A stretch of DNA of 64,000 nt. It comes from Pomacea canaliculata (taxonomy: Eukaryota > Mollusca > Gastropoda > Architaenioglossa > Ampullariidae). The position numbers were made by a program, and so were the translations under genes. Positions 48,828 to 60,708 of the stretch are shown one piece after another; positions within the stretch are counted from its first letter, which is position 1, and every line of letters starts with the position of its first letter. The notes beneath the pieces were generated by a model. That model ran no database searches and was not told where the DNA came from. It was given only the letters and a program-made list of their open reading frames with translations. The stretch is taken from contig NC_037590.1 of NCBI RefSeq assembly GCF_003073045.1, forward strand, positions 43,254,296 through 43,318,295, in the 5' to 3' direction.

Positions 48828-51006
48828 CGACGACTTCCTGCAACGAGAGGCGCTTGATTTTGATGATCATAAAAAAGGATAAAATCGTCTATTAGAGAAA
48901 AAAAAACTTACGAATATTACTTTTTCATGATGTAGACTTCCTTAGGAAGCCATTATATGAAAAGATATAGGATTTACTACATTTACTACTTTTATTGTAA
49001 AAGTTTACTCTTAAAGGTTACATTTAAAAATAGTTTTGATCATTACCTGAACAATTGTATGGTTACCTTTCACGATTAATAGTAAAAGATAGTCATCATA
49101 AACTATGTAATGTGAATTATAAAGAAATATTCAATATGAGCCTGTCCAGCTAACATTTGTCTGACATGAATATAAGGCTATAGTATTGCTCGGTTAATGC
49201 GCCTTTTCACACTCACATCTGCCGATTCCTTTCGTTGTTCTGTCTGTACAATGGTGACGCAGGCAGTTGACTGTCTTCAATATATATCTTACACGTTGAG
49301 ATGAATGTTTACCACTCACATCTCAGAATGAAGTGAAAATTGTGAAACATCATACAATCTACATGTTTACCATTAGTAAAAGTTGATTACTTGCCTGGTA
49401 CGAAGCAGCTCGGACGTGAAAAGACAGATCCTGACAGACGTGTTGACCGCAAGATATGGGGTAGATGGAGGTTTGGTCTTATGAAGATTTCCTATTTCAC
49501 CGATACACCCAGCAATAGAAAATCAGTTCACAGACCTCGCTACACTCGCCTCAACTTTGTTCACTTTCCTGACGGCCCCACAACACCCCAGTGATCCTCA
49601 CCGCTCCCCACCTTTACTCATCTAATATCACGCAACCGCCCCATGATCCTCCACCTTGCCCTTTGACTCCAGTGTACCCAGATATACACACTTCCCCTAA
49701 CCATCGGAGAAGGAGGACTAAAGCACAAAGTAAATCGGGATTAGAAATGGAAATTTATTTGACAGGTTCAGTGGAATACCTCACTACACGATGCTGTAGA
49801 AACTAGTTTTCTGGCGTGTCCGGCAGTTAGTTCGACACCCTAGGCCTTGTGTACACGTGCACAACTCAAGAGACTGAAACACATAGGTATCGGCTAAACC
49901 AAGTACGAGCTTTGCTTCCACACACGTCATAATCTTATGAAGTTCTCAAACAAAGTGTATAGTTTATACTATATCCCATATATCTTCAATGCTTTGTGCT
50001 CTGCTTTTCGCCGGTTTTTCTATATGTTGCGTGTTTTATGACCAATCGTTGCAAGGCAGGTATCGCAGGGGATGGGGGTATGCGGAGGGTGGGGAAGTGG
50101 ACAGGTAATGTAGGTCACCGGATCGATCTCGTCAACCTCCCCTCCCCGCACCCCTCCCCACCCTCTCGACACCGAGGTCAGGAACGGATACTTGACTGCC
50201 CTGAGGGTTTGGTAAACTAGGGAGGGGCGAGGACATAGCCATCGTCCTCAGAAAAAAGCTGGACTGTGTGTGTATCGATGTATTCTCAAAACACACACAA
50301 CACACACATTTTTCTCTCACAGACATAAAACAATGGCTAGGACTAACCTCTACTTCGTGAAGAGAATTAAAATGTCTCATACATGAACTGCCAGTGATTA
50401 GGGAGGTCATCAAGAAATATTACGAGGTCTTAAAGACGCGCCTACACCCGAGGTCAGCTGTTCCGAGGGTAGGCACTCATCCCTTCTCCATCACTGCGTT
50501 GCCTCCCCAAGTCTGATGCCATTACACAGGGTCAACTAGGGTTGAATACGCTACCTCACGGGTATGCAACAGCCCAGTGTGTGTGCCTCCGAGGTTGGAC
50601 AATTCTACTATCCACTGTTTTCTGTATTGCATCTTATGTTGTATTGTCTTGGTTGCCGAGTATTTTATAGAGAAGATAAGTTTATGATGGTTGACAGCGT
50701 TTTGGGGGTAAGTAATCCTTTTCCTTCTGTACTCCAGTGAGTTTGAACTATGAATGGGTCTCCGAATAATGTGTGTGGCAAAGTGACTAGACTATAAATG
50801 GGTGTGAAATGGTGGAGCCCCCATGAAAAGCCGTGCCAGTGTAACCGCCATCAAACTTCTGATTCTTCCTCATCCATACAAAAGTTTCGATCTTAGTTTA
50901 GCTCAAACTGTCTCGCAAACCATTCAGTGGGACCAAATCAGGTATGTCTCAAGTTGTCTTTTGTTAAAAAACAGTTGGGTGTGACAAAGTTAGCATCGAA
51001 AAACAT
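48828..51006. other. Between the glycosyltransferase and the first minus-strand claudin-like gene
   Basis: No supported gene. Short open frames at 49391-49806 and 50132-50413 have mixed or proline-rich composition without motifs. Just upstream of the glycosyltransferase ATG a ctcgttgcag stretch could be an acceptor for an untranslated exon. Confidence 0.35.
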
Positions 51007-51012
51007 TTTATT
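51007..51012 (-). terminator. Candidate polyadenylation signal of claudin-like gene at 51.7 kb
   Basis: AATAAA on the minus strand, about 660 bp after the assigned stop of the claudin-like gene. The GC-rich stretch between (51.1-51.66 kb) may be 3' untranslated region or more of the cytoplasmic tail, because the frame there cannot be fixed. Confidence 0.35.
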
Positions 51013-51672
51013 AGTCTTGCTAAGTGCACAAGTCTACAGGGTTTTTTCCTTACAAGCTGACACTGAGTAAACATGAAGGTAAATAAAAGTAAAAAAGAAA
51101 CAACCTGGAGTGCGAAATCATCTGTTGTGAGTTTGTTTACACTTGTTGGAGGTTTGAACGAAAACAGACTTTGTAGGGGAGAGAAGTAGGATTGTGGGCG
51201 ATAGGTGGTGCTGTGAGTTTCTCCAGCCAGTGACGTCCCCTGATTTCTTTGCATCGCCGTGTGACGTAGTTGATGACCATGGCGAAGCTTTGGTGACAAC
51301 GTTGACTCTTGGGCCTTTGGTTGCCAGGCGTCGTGGTGTAGGTGACGTGTGTGGGAGAAGGACAGCTGAAGTTCGGTTGAGTCTGGCTGAGATCTGTGGA
51401 GGAGGCCATCACTGAATGCGTCACAGCAGTGGCGTCATCAACACGCGCAAAACGTCACACGCTCGTCTGCTGAGCATTTTGGAGGGTTGAGGTCCTGTAC
51501 GTTCCGATCTGAGGAGTGACGTCACATCTTTGCCAGGATTGTAACGCCGCACCTGAGTATCATTTGCCCTAGCTAATAGGGCCTGTCGCCGAGGGGTCTG
51601 GTCCCGATGCGACAGGGAGGAAGCTGGCCTGTAGACTGTCTTCGGGAAAAGCCTGGACACCTGGATCCTCCA

Positions 51673-52983
51673 TCAATGCTGGTGACGCACTTGACGGTGA
51701 GGATGTACCAGGAGGGAAAGAGAGGGAACATGCACTTGAGTGTCTTTGATGGCGACCAGGGAAACGCTGCGGCCTACTGTGACTTTGTGGGTGGCCAAGC
51801 TTGCCGTGAGTTTTGAACTCCGCAGGCTCCACAGGACAACGACAGCAGCCAACAGTGTCAGGAGACTACCCCGATGTCCAAGGCCAGACCCCAGGAGTAG
51901 GAGCGCATGCCGTGCACGACGACAAACAGGATCACACAACTCAGGCCGAAGGCTCCTGGGACAGAAAACACAGGTAAAGCGCTGCGGCAACCTTCCGTCG
52001 TTCTGTTCATAAATGAATATAAAAGGGAGACAACTACTAGATCCTTTAGGAGCTGTTCCACTATAGATTGCTTCCCCTTCCCCGCTGATATACTATATAT
52101 TTATTTAAAACTAATCGGATAGTTCGTTATGTTTGAAACTAGGCGAAGGTTTAGTTGATCACGCGCCATGTTAAAGTCAGTTACTGATAACTCAATTCAT
52201 CTTTTATACTAACATTGAGTCCAATAGACGGATCGTTGAGACTACGGTAGAGTGATGAATACCAGCTCACCACCAGAGATGGCGCCCACGACAGTGACGA
52301 TTTCGCGGCTGCGTCTGGGTCTCCTCAAGCAGGTCAGCAGCGTCCACACGCACACCGACACCTGCAGCACGGAACCCACACAGCCCAGCATCACCACCAC
52401 GCTGTCTGCAACCACACGATGTCGACACATCAGCTCTCTCTCGGCTGTTCCCTCGCATTGTGAAGTGGTGTGTGTAGATAGTGGTGTGTGTGTGTAGATC
52501 GAAAGCATTATCGAAAAATGAGCATTTTCATCAGGTGTCATTTCACCCATGCCAGTGTCATGTAACATTAACAGAAATATGTCCCTATCGACGGCTACAA
52601 ATTTTCTCTCGGAAACCCAAAATTTTGTACATTTTTTCCTTTAAGATAGGAACACTCAGCCACAACTCACCGATATTCCTTTTGAAAATACTACATGACC
52701 TTTGCCCTGTGTGGACCGTGCACTCTTCCCAGACGCCAGTGTGGACAAAGTCCGGAATGGTCATCATGTTGCTGCTTGCGTTATCATGAGACTGACGACC
52801 ATCCTCCTCAATCCAGTAAGGACTGACAAAACCGACGATGTAGGCGGTGGAGGAAATGACGAACATCCCGACAGCAGCCTTGAGACCCCAACTCGCCCGG
52901 CTGACGTTTTGCTTGGCCAGCCATCCGACCCGCCGCACTGTCTCTAAGAACTCAGAACATCTATTGCCTTCGTCTTCACCCAT
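51673..52983 (-). CDS. Claudin-like four-pass membrane protein A
   Basis: Exons 52983-52671, 52405-52271 and 51955-51673, phase-1 introns (donors gtgagt, gtgagc; acceptors ttgcag, tcccag). I start at the ATG at 52983 (MGEDEGNRCSEF), not at the TTG further up. The N-terminus is long (about 40 residues) before TM1 (AAVGMFVISSTAYIVGFVSP). The extracellular loop has the W-G(V/L)W-C-C signature: SPYW, then HTGVWEECTVHTGQRSC. TM2 is VVVMLGCVGSVLQVSVCVW; TM3 spans the exon 2/3 junction at a glycine; TM4 is SWGLALDI then LLTLLAAVVVLWSL. Between these two parts of TM4 the frame steps by one base at a four-C run, 51869-51872. The tail end is uncertain. Likely a claudin/PMP22-type junction or epithelial protein. 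Confidence 0.75.
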
Positions 52984-54207
52984 GCCGACGACTGACAAGC
53001 TGTAGCTGGGTTGACGGGTCAGTGGATGGTGCAGACAACATTCTAACAGTTTTCATACCTTTTCTATGTACTCTTTTCACGTTCACACAACTCCATTCCG
53101 TGCGCATGCGCTATACGAGCGCCACCTACCGTCTACTGGTGGGCATGTGAGCACGGCTCAGTGACTGTTAACCGTAAAACACACGTGAGTCGTGCGACAG
53201 TCACAATTGCATCAAGTGTGTGAAATGTCAATGATGAGGTGTAAGTGTGTACTTAGTTGTCATCTTTAATGTCGACAGTTAGCTTCTGCTTACATTTTTT
53301 TTTAATCACGCATCACAGATACTTGTGAAGTAAAATAAATCAAGTAAAGTACAAGCAAACACACACACACGAGCACTCTATGACCTAACCTGTTGCTATG
53401 TACTCGTTTGTATTTTTTCATGTAGGTTGCTTCTTGAACTCAGCAGAAATCACATAAAGAAATCGTTGTGTGATGCGAATGTCATTTCATCAGAATGTTG
53501 TATTCTCATAATGGATATGAAATATTTAGCAGGACACATCACAGGCCTGTCAGTAAAGTATTTGTCACTGTGCAACTGTCAGTTTATAGCCTCCATAGGA
53601 AGACAATGTCACACAGTACCTAAACTTTGTAAACGTAGAAGGTTTTTCTGATTAAGTGTTTCTGTGGAGAATAGCCGAGAGAAAAAAAGGTAGTATGGTT
53701 AGTTGCTTGTGTCGGCCCCCTACAGAGAGAAACTAGAACACACACACAAACCATGAACCACAAGCGACCTGGAGAATGTTTTATATATTTAGCACGCATT
53801 TACATAATCAACAGCACATTGTGTAAGTATACACTGTCGACTTATTCCTTTACAAGAGCAAAGTAACAGATAGTTGTAACATGTAGCACGTGTTGGCTAT
53901 CACTAGGTGAGGCAGGAGGAATGGAGATTCCAACTGAGAAGCTCAAAACGTTTGTTTTGGGCGACAGTGAGGCTGCAGACAAAACAAGAGGAAGAGGACT
54001 TGTGGACAAAGAAATAAAATGTTCTTTAACAGACATGCATTGACAGTAAAAGATTGTAGAGATCGTTGTCCATGATTGACAAGGTAAGTTTGATCGTCCC
54101 ATCCCATCCTTACAACACCAAGTGGCGGTTGGCTGTCCTCGTGGCCGTCCTGTCCAGCCTGCGGTTCTCACGCGGTGTGACACTGCGGGACAGCCTCCTA
54201 CCTGAGC
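52984..54207. other. Between claudin-like genes A and B
   Basis: No supported gene. The part next to 52983 would hold the promoter and leader of gene A; the part below 54208 the 3' untranslated region of gene B. No TATA box or close AATAAA is clear. Confidence 0.35.
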
Positions 54208-56060
54208 TCAGTCGGCTCTGTAGCAACCGGCTTTGATCATTCTCCATCGCACAGGGTCCAGCGACTCTCTCGTCCATGGTGTCTTCACGGAAACGGACGT
54301 AAGGGCCAGAAACGGAAGTTTGCAGAGCAGCATGCTGGTTACTGTCGTTAGGTGACAGCCCCTGACTGTTGTTCTCCCTTTGCCCAGGGACCCTGACCCC
54401 TCGTTTTGCTGATTTCCGTTGGCTGCGAAAATCGTTGGCATCGTTCTGGTTTGTTGGCGAGGCAACGGCTGCTGGACATCCTTCGCCAGGCGCTGCTGAC
54501 GATCTTGAGCTTCCTGAGCAAGGAAAGACAATTGTCTTGGGTCGTGAACTCTAGGATACTGAAGGTTGCAGCCCAAGTAATGTATCGGCTCGCAAGCTAT
54601 GTGCTGGGGCGGAGGATGAGGTGAGTGAACCGAGGGAAGCACGACAGTCGCCGGTGAAGTCTCGGCCTTCTTCGTGATGCAGCCATGTTGTTGGTGACAC
54701 GACCTCGGGTTGGTCTTGACTGGCAGGTGGGACATCACAGGACTGAGGTAAGGTCGAGGGGGCGTGTTTCTGGCCAGGTGATGCAGGTAGGTTCGCAGTA
54801 CTTAGACGCGAGAAGGAGAAGTGCGGCGAAGACAGAGAGGATGTATCCTAGCCAGGTAAGTGCGAAGGACCAGCCATAGGGAAAACTGTTGTCGACGTGT
54901 CTGATGTACAGCTCCGCGAAACCCACGTAAGCACTGTTACCTGCCATCCCCACAACACCTGCACAGGGAACACATCATACATTGCCACAAGCTGTGACAA
55001 AAGCTGTTTGCATGTCGTACATAGTACATGTATACAAATATTAAACCTTCAGTTATCATTTATGTCAAGTAATATATAGCAAATATATATAATGTATAGC
55101 AAATACATAATATCACGATTGCTACTTTATTAGTAAAAGGTTGGGGTGTGAGTGACTCACCTCCAGTGATGCTGGCGACGGCTGTTGAGGTGCGCGCCCC
55201 ATCGTGACGAGTTCGCATCCACACGCAGACCGCCAGCACCGCGCTGACACCGGCAGAAAACAACAAGACGACAGCCGCAACCTGCAAACACTGGATCACC
55301 CTCCACACACCTGCAACTTGATGATCTTATTAGTGATGCGTGTCCCGAAGTGGACCACCTGCTAACTGGTTGAGTGCTTTCCTCGTAAAGGAAGATGATT
55401 TCACAACGCGGAGGAAAAGAGTTTGTGGGTGGGAGTGAGTTCACGGTGATAAACATTCGGAGAAAACATCGTAGAGGGAGGTCCGATCTAAAGACTTTTG
55501 ATAAGGTCCTCATTACAACTAACCTTAAAAGCATTTTTCTAAGAGCAAATACTAGTTTTTTTTAAGTAATTTATTTCATTTTAAATTATCGTCGTAATCA
55601 TCCTCATACACCTTAGTTGATATGAACCGGTGTGAGAATCCATTAGTCGACGATAGAATTGATTCAATACCCCGAAAAAGTCCAAGAAGTACCAGTCAGG
55701 ACTCAATAAGATGTTCTACATTTTAATGTTTTCGATCGATCAGTTCGTCTACAGTCCAGCATTTCTCGATCCTTCCATTCATCCATGTGTTGGAGTGTAC
55801 ATTACCTGTCCCTACCTATCGTCCTGTGCCACCCAGAAGTAAGTCCACTTACCGCCGTTGCCTCCAGTGAAGGAGTCACACTTAGTCTTGGCGTCGGACG
55901 GCGCGCACTGCCACAGCCCCCACCGCAGTCTCACCCGGGGTGTCGGCCACGACTCCCACCACAGGGGACTCGCCACCCCCGCCAGCGCCAGAGCGAAGCT
56001 GGCCATCAGCATCACCATGGCAACGACGTAGGCTGTCGGCACGGAGCTGCAGCGGCCCAT
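54208..56060 (-). CDS. Claudin-like four-pass membrane protein B
   Basis: Exons 56060-55853, 55310-55161 and 54958-54208, phase-1 introns with consensus sites (donors gtaagt, gtgagt; acceptors gttgcag, gtgcag). TM1 is AYVVAMVMLMASFALALAG; the loop carries the signature SPLWWESW, then RWGLWQCAPSDAKTKC. TM2 is LQVAAVVLLFSAGVSAVLAV; TM3 spans the junction; TM4 is FALTWLGYILSVFAALLLLA with the usual YGW before it. After KYCEPTCITWPETRP the frame closes soon, but one base step at the five-G run 54758-54762 opens a 176-codon proline-rich tail (PRPYLSPVMSHLP onwards). With that step the gene gives about 369 residues. I take the tail as probable, not certain. A longer N-terminus in another frame (MPSAIVREF) is possible. 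Confidence 0.75.
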
Positions 56061-58306
56061 CGTCTCCCTGTTCTGTAGCCGAGGGTTTGGTTCTGCTCGC
56101 GAAGCTTGGAGCGGAATGTTGTGGTGTCGCCTGCTGTCCCAATAAACTCTCTCACGATGGCTGATGGCATCAACTTCACAAGTAGCGGGACCACAGGGTA
56201 CTTCTCACTGACTTTGTCCCCGAGCTGTCAACCTTCCGAGACCTCGAGAAGCGCAAAGTCTGCACGTGCCTGTGAGGTGAGTTGTACTTAGGGTCACGTG
56301 CAGGCAGTTTTCTCACCTGTTGAGGTTAGCAAGCCACGTGTCTTAAATTCATGAAACGAAATTGGACAAAATTGAAAGGAACCACACAAACTGTTATGTA
56401 ATTACATGAAGAGTAACTAATTCACGATCCAGATTAAAGTTTTATACTATTTGTTATGTGTGAGCGAAGTAGACGAGATTAAAACAAAGCCATCGTTACC
56501 TGCACACAATCATCAACTTTGTCCTCATGTGTTTTCTCTGCTCGCGAGCACACACACACACTTGTATACAGAGATTGATTGAGGAAGACGGTTACGGACC
56601 ATATTAACCCACCTGTTCCTGTCTTTCTTTCAAGTCTTCTTCGTGTGTCCTATCATTAACTTGCAGACATTTTCTCCCATTCAGACATTATGATCTTCTA
56701 ATGTTTATTGTACTTGTCTTAGGAGACGGACATTGTAGTAATGTTTCCTGGTAAAATAATCTGTGAACTGTACTTTCAAAGACGACCCGCCCTTGTTTGT
56801 CCCGATAACTTTCCATTAACCTTGTGACCCCAAACACAAGGAGGCAGTGAGGTCCCCGGGGCTGACTGTTTACTAACCGCGACTTTCACGGCCCTTGAGT
56901 GTGTAGAATGGAAAAAAAAGTGTTTGTGTGCGCCTCTGTGTCAAAGATGTGAACATGGTCGTGGATTCTGAGAAATTCGCCGATTGCAATGATCTTAACA
57001 GAGGCAGACAAACGGATGGATTGGCGAGCATAATAATATTGTATTATACAGCACGAGAAATGAATAAAAACAAGGAAAAGTGCTATGACTTGTTGTTTAA
57101 TAAACTCAAATTTAGAAAGAGATGCGTTTATCGATTCGTGTGTATGTGTGTGTGCGCGTGCCTATGTGTTTATAAATATAGATATGTGCGTGAATTGTGC
57201 TGAGGGTAGATGTGTGTATTTATATTTGAATATTTATGTGTGTGTGTGCGCACACACACTGTATGTATGAAGGTGTAAATCAGGTGCTAGGGAGTGCACG
57301 TGTCGTTGACTTGTGAGTATGGAGGACACGAACACCAAGTAGTGTAACCCTGGGAATGCGGAGAACAAAGACAAAGCCCCAAACAGTTCAAGCTTTTCGC
57401 ACCTGCAGCGTGAGGTCAGGTAAGCACTTCAATTACCGGTATCGCTGTTCTCGATCTCACAAAGAGATTTCTTCCAGACAAACAACCAATCTTATAAATT
57501 CGTCCCATTAATGGAATGCTGGCTTGGTGAAGACATTTACATACAAGCAAACCCACTCTCTCTTCCCCCTCCCTTCCCTTAGCCAGTGCACACAAAGAAA
57601 ACCATTCAGCTAGCTAATTATAGTAGCAGAGTCGGTGTTCACATGCCAGTAGTCCTCACTTTCTGAAGTAGGTTATTCACAAAGATTTCAGTATCATTGC
57701 AGGGAGGGCTTCTACATCCATTAGGTGCACTCAGTCTGTCCCCCCACCATTGTCACATCATTCCATTCAAGCACAAAAATCAACATCTCCATGTTTATTC
57801 TCATTAACATTACACACGTTTCATCTATGAAATGTTCAGGGGGGGGGAAAATTTGGATTTTGTTAAGTTCTTAAGTTGAAGAAAAAACAAAATTAAATGG
57901 TAATCTAATCTTTAAGGGCAAAACAATGGTAAACTGAAACATACTTGACGATTGAAAATACCACAAAAAAAGAAAAAACAAATGAATGAAAGGAAGGCAG
58001 GAAAGAAGAAGCGAAAGAAAATGTATCTGAGTAAATGTTTCTAAGATCCACGTGTGTGAAATCCGTTACTTTTGTAGTTTGCAGTATGCCACTCACTGCT
58101 GATGTTGAAATGTTCTGCTAGTGTCTAGAATGCATCGAGTTTCGGATTTAGTTTTTCCAGTGGACAATATTTTCATGATATTGTGTCGTCAACAAGTTGT
58201 AAAGCTGATATCATAGTCAGGACTACATAGAGCTCAATATTACTTAGTATGTGGTATAACGCTTTATACTACTCCACATTATACAGCATCATTACACAAC
58301 CCTCGT
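56061..58306. other. Between claudin-like genes B and C
   Basis: No supported gene. Contains (gt)n tracts near 57140-57260 and an AATAAA on the minus strand at 57795-57800 that could end gene C. Confidence 0.35.
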
Positions 58307-60706
58307 TCACAACCCATCGTCCTCTAGATTAGAGTTGCGGTATCCATGGTAACCAGAGCGGAGCACAGCCCTGGGGATGGTGTACGCTGGAGCGTAGGCG
58401 CTGTACGGGGATCCCATGACGTCACCATAGTCCCTAGCAGGTGAGTAAGGCATCGTGTGTCCCAGGTATCCTCTGGACATCGACGGACTGTCCCACGTGG
58501 CGAAGTCGTCGCGGCCAAGGTGGTATCCGTCCTGCAGGAGATGGCTGGGGCTGAGGCGAGCGTAGTTCACATCCTCCCACGTGTCGGGTATCGTGAGGTG
58601 CTGGCTGGAGTCTGCACGCACGTCGTGCAGGGGGTAGCCACCGAAGTGATTACCTCTGGCACCTGGCGAGGGAGAAAACACACCGGAGTTTTGATAATCT
58701 GCTATCGATGGTCTCATCCCCGGCGGCTGGTGACCCGAAAAGTAGGGAAGTCCGCCCACGGGTATACTCTCCGGGTAGGGCTTTGGGACGAGGGCAGCAT
58801 CGTTCCAGGGCAGGTAGCTCTCGTTCGCATGAGCAACGAGGGCTGTTGGTGAGGGCGTTGGTGATGAACATTACGACGGCGGTGACAATGGCCAGGCAAG
58901 CGGCGGCCACGTTGAGGCTGAGGGCCCATCCGTACCTGAAGTCGGAGGACTCCACCCCATGGCGAGTATGTCCGATGTACACCATGGGTCCGCTGAGACT
59001 AACCAGACCTGCACAGAACAGTCATCGCGTCAACGATGTAAATGTGGATGATAATTAAACCTGTGACTTCGACGACGATGATGATCGTGATTATAAACCT
59101 GCATCTGAGGATGAATTTTACGATTAATTTAATGATGATGAGGACAAGAAGGAGAAAGAGATAGAAAAAGAAGGAAAAATCAGGAATGGTAATTAAAAAG
59201 TTATAGAAAAGTGTTTTGCGATATGCGAATTGAAGAAATTGAATGCTTTATAGAAAATGAAAGGCTACTACACAAAACAAAGATGAATAGGAAAATGAAA
59301 ATATAGAGAACAAAGAGAGTTACTGCAAAAACACAAAAATAGACCAAAGAAATAAATATCAAAGCCAAAACCAAAAACAAAACAGAGATCGAGAGGAACT
59401 ACACAAGCACTAACTCCCCAAGTGGGTCTCACACCTGCAAGACATGATTGTTAGTTTTTGTGCCAATCTTCGCTCTTCCATCCACGAATTATTTTTCCCT
59501 CCCTCTCTCCCACTTACCTCCAATGAGAACCACGGATTCCAGGAAATAACTCGGAGGTCTGGGCTTGAACCTGCACTCGGTGAAGACGGCGGTGCAGCAA
59601 GAGAACACGAGGAACAGCATGCCGATGACTTGCAGGATTTTCACCGTCTTCACCCACTCTGCGAATGGAGGTCAGTGAGGTCAGAGAGGTCAGAGACGTC
59701 AGTGAGGTCAGTGAGGTCAGAGAGGGACAGGAGCAGGTCAGGCGACGTGGAGAAAACAGTCGAGTCAGTGATGTGTGTCGTACTATAGTTAAGAAATAAT
59801 CGCCAAGGATAGATGATGCGATGTTGTATACCCAGTTGTATGCCCAGACTTGATTTGTGAAGTCCTCATCACATTGTGTTGACGTAGTTGTGACCAGACT
59901 TAATTAGTAAGGTGACATAAATGCTTGAGGCAAAGTAAATTGACCAATGAAAGAAAGTTTCTTTTGTTTTACTTAAACTGGAGAAATGCCAGACATGTGG
60001 ACGATATTGCTCTAAGTAAGAAAATACAATGCATCTTAATGATCATGCGCTGTTCATACCGTCCATTACTTTGATATATATTTTACAATTGTTATCTCAC
60101 TCATGTACCTAAGACTAAGGAGTATATTATAAATGTTGTTTGTTTAGATTACAATGTCATTCATTTCTATCGTACCAAATGTATTTATGTACACTTATTA
60201 TGTTTTTTTCCAGTTTCTCAACATAAGCATCTATAAAATGATAATAAGTGAGAGTTTTTCTTCATGCACAGAAAATATAGTTTCCCCACGTATAGTTGAA
60301 GTGAAAGAGTATCTACGAAACCTTGACAGCATTTGTAATTTGAATGGTTACATGGTTTGATCAACATTGATTACCACCGGGAAGGACTGATCGCCGGTGC
60401 AAAAGAGAGAATTCTGGGTAAAAAAACCAAACAAACAACAACAGCAACACACCATAAAAGCAGGGTGCTACAGAGAAACACTCCCAACAGGTCTAAAGGT
60501 TGGCAGTACTAACCTTCATCGTTCTTGATGTTGTAGGACCAGATGTGTCCGCTGTCGTTGCGGGCAAACCACAGTCCCACACCAACATCGCCGCTCACGA
60601 TCCACGCAGGCACAATGGAACCGATGAAAAAAAGAATAGTGGCGATGAAGACAGAAAAGACGCCTGCGATGTACACGGGGTGTCTTGTCATGAGGACGAC
60701 GCCCAT
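58307..60706 (-). CDS. Claudin-like four-pass membrane protein C, loop cysteines absent
   Basis: Exons 60706-60514, 59658-59518 and 59008-58307, phase-1 introns (donors gttagt, gtaagt; acceptors ttcgcag, tgtgcag). The ATG follows an acceptor (gcatgcag|cc), so an untranslated exon probably lies upstream. TM1 is YIAGVFSVFIATILFFIGSI; the loop reads VPAWIVSGDVGVGLWFARND, keeping W and GLW but with no cysteine pair. TM2 is VIGMLFLVFSCCTAVF; TM3 spans the junction; TM4 is LSLNVAAACLAIVTAVVMFI. A Tyr/Pro/Ser-rich tail follows (NESYLPWNDAALVPKPYPES, DTWEDVNYARLSPSHL, SPYSAYAPAYTIP), ending LEDDGL. TM4 and the tail differ by one frame step near the GGG at 58840-58842. Allowing it, about 344 residues. 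Without the disulfide it may be a PMP22/EMP-like relative and not a strand-forming claudin. Confidence 0.77.
59669..59735. repeat. Imperfect (GTCAGTGAG/GTCAGAGAG)n repeat at a splice acceptor
   Basis: Seven or so 9-bp units lie in intron 1 of claudin-like gene C, directly before its exon 2. On the transcribed strand they read as pyrimidine-rich CTCACTGAC/CTCTCTGAC, so they form the polypyrimidine region of the acceptor. Confidence 0.85.
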
Positions 60707-60708
60707 GG

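Noticed and set aside
54208-54738. Separate gene for the 176-residue ORF
   Set aside because: It begins inside the last exon of claudin-like B and reads as its proline-rich tail after a one-base step, so it is not an independent gene.
58650-58985. Basic Cys-rich tail after TM4 of claudin-like C
   Set aside because: The neighbouring frame gives a continuous Tyr/Pro-rich tail of nearly 180 residues, a much better coding signal.
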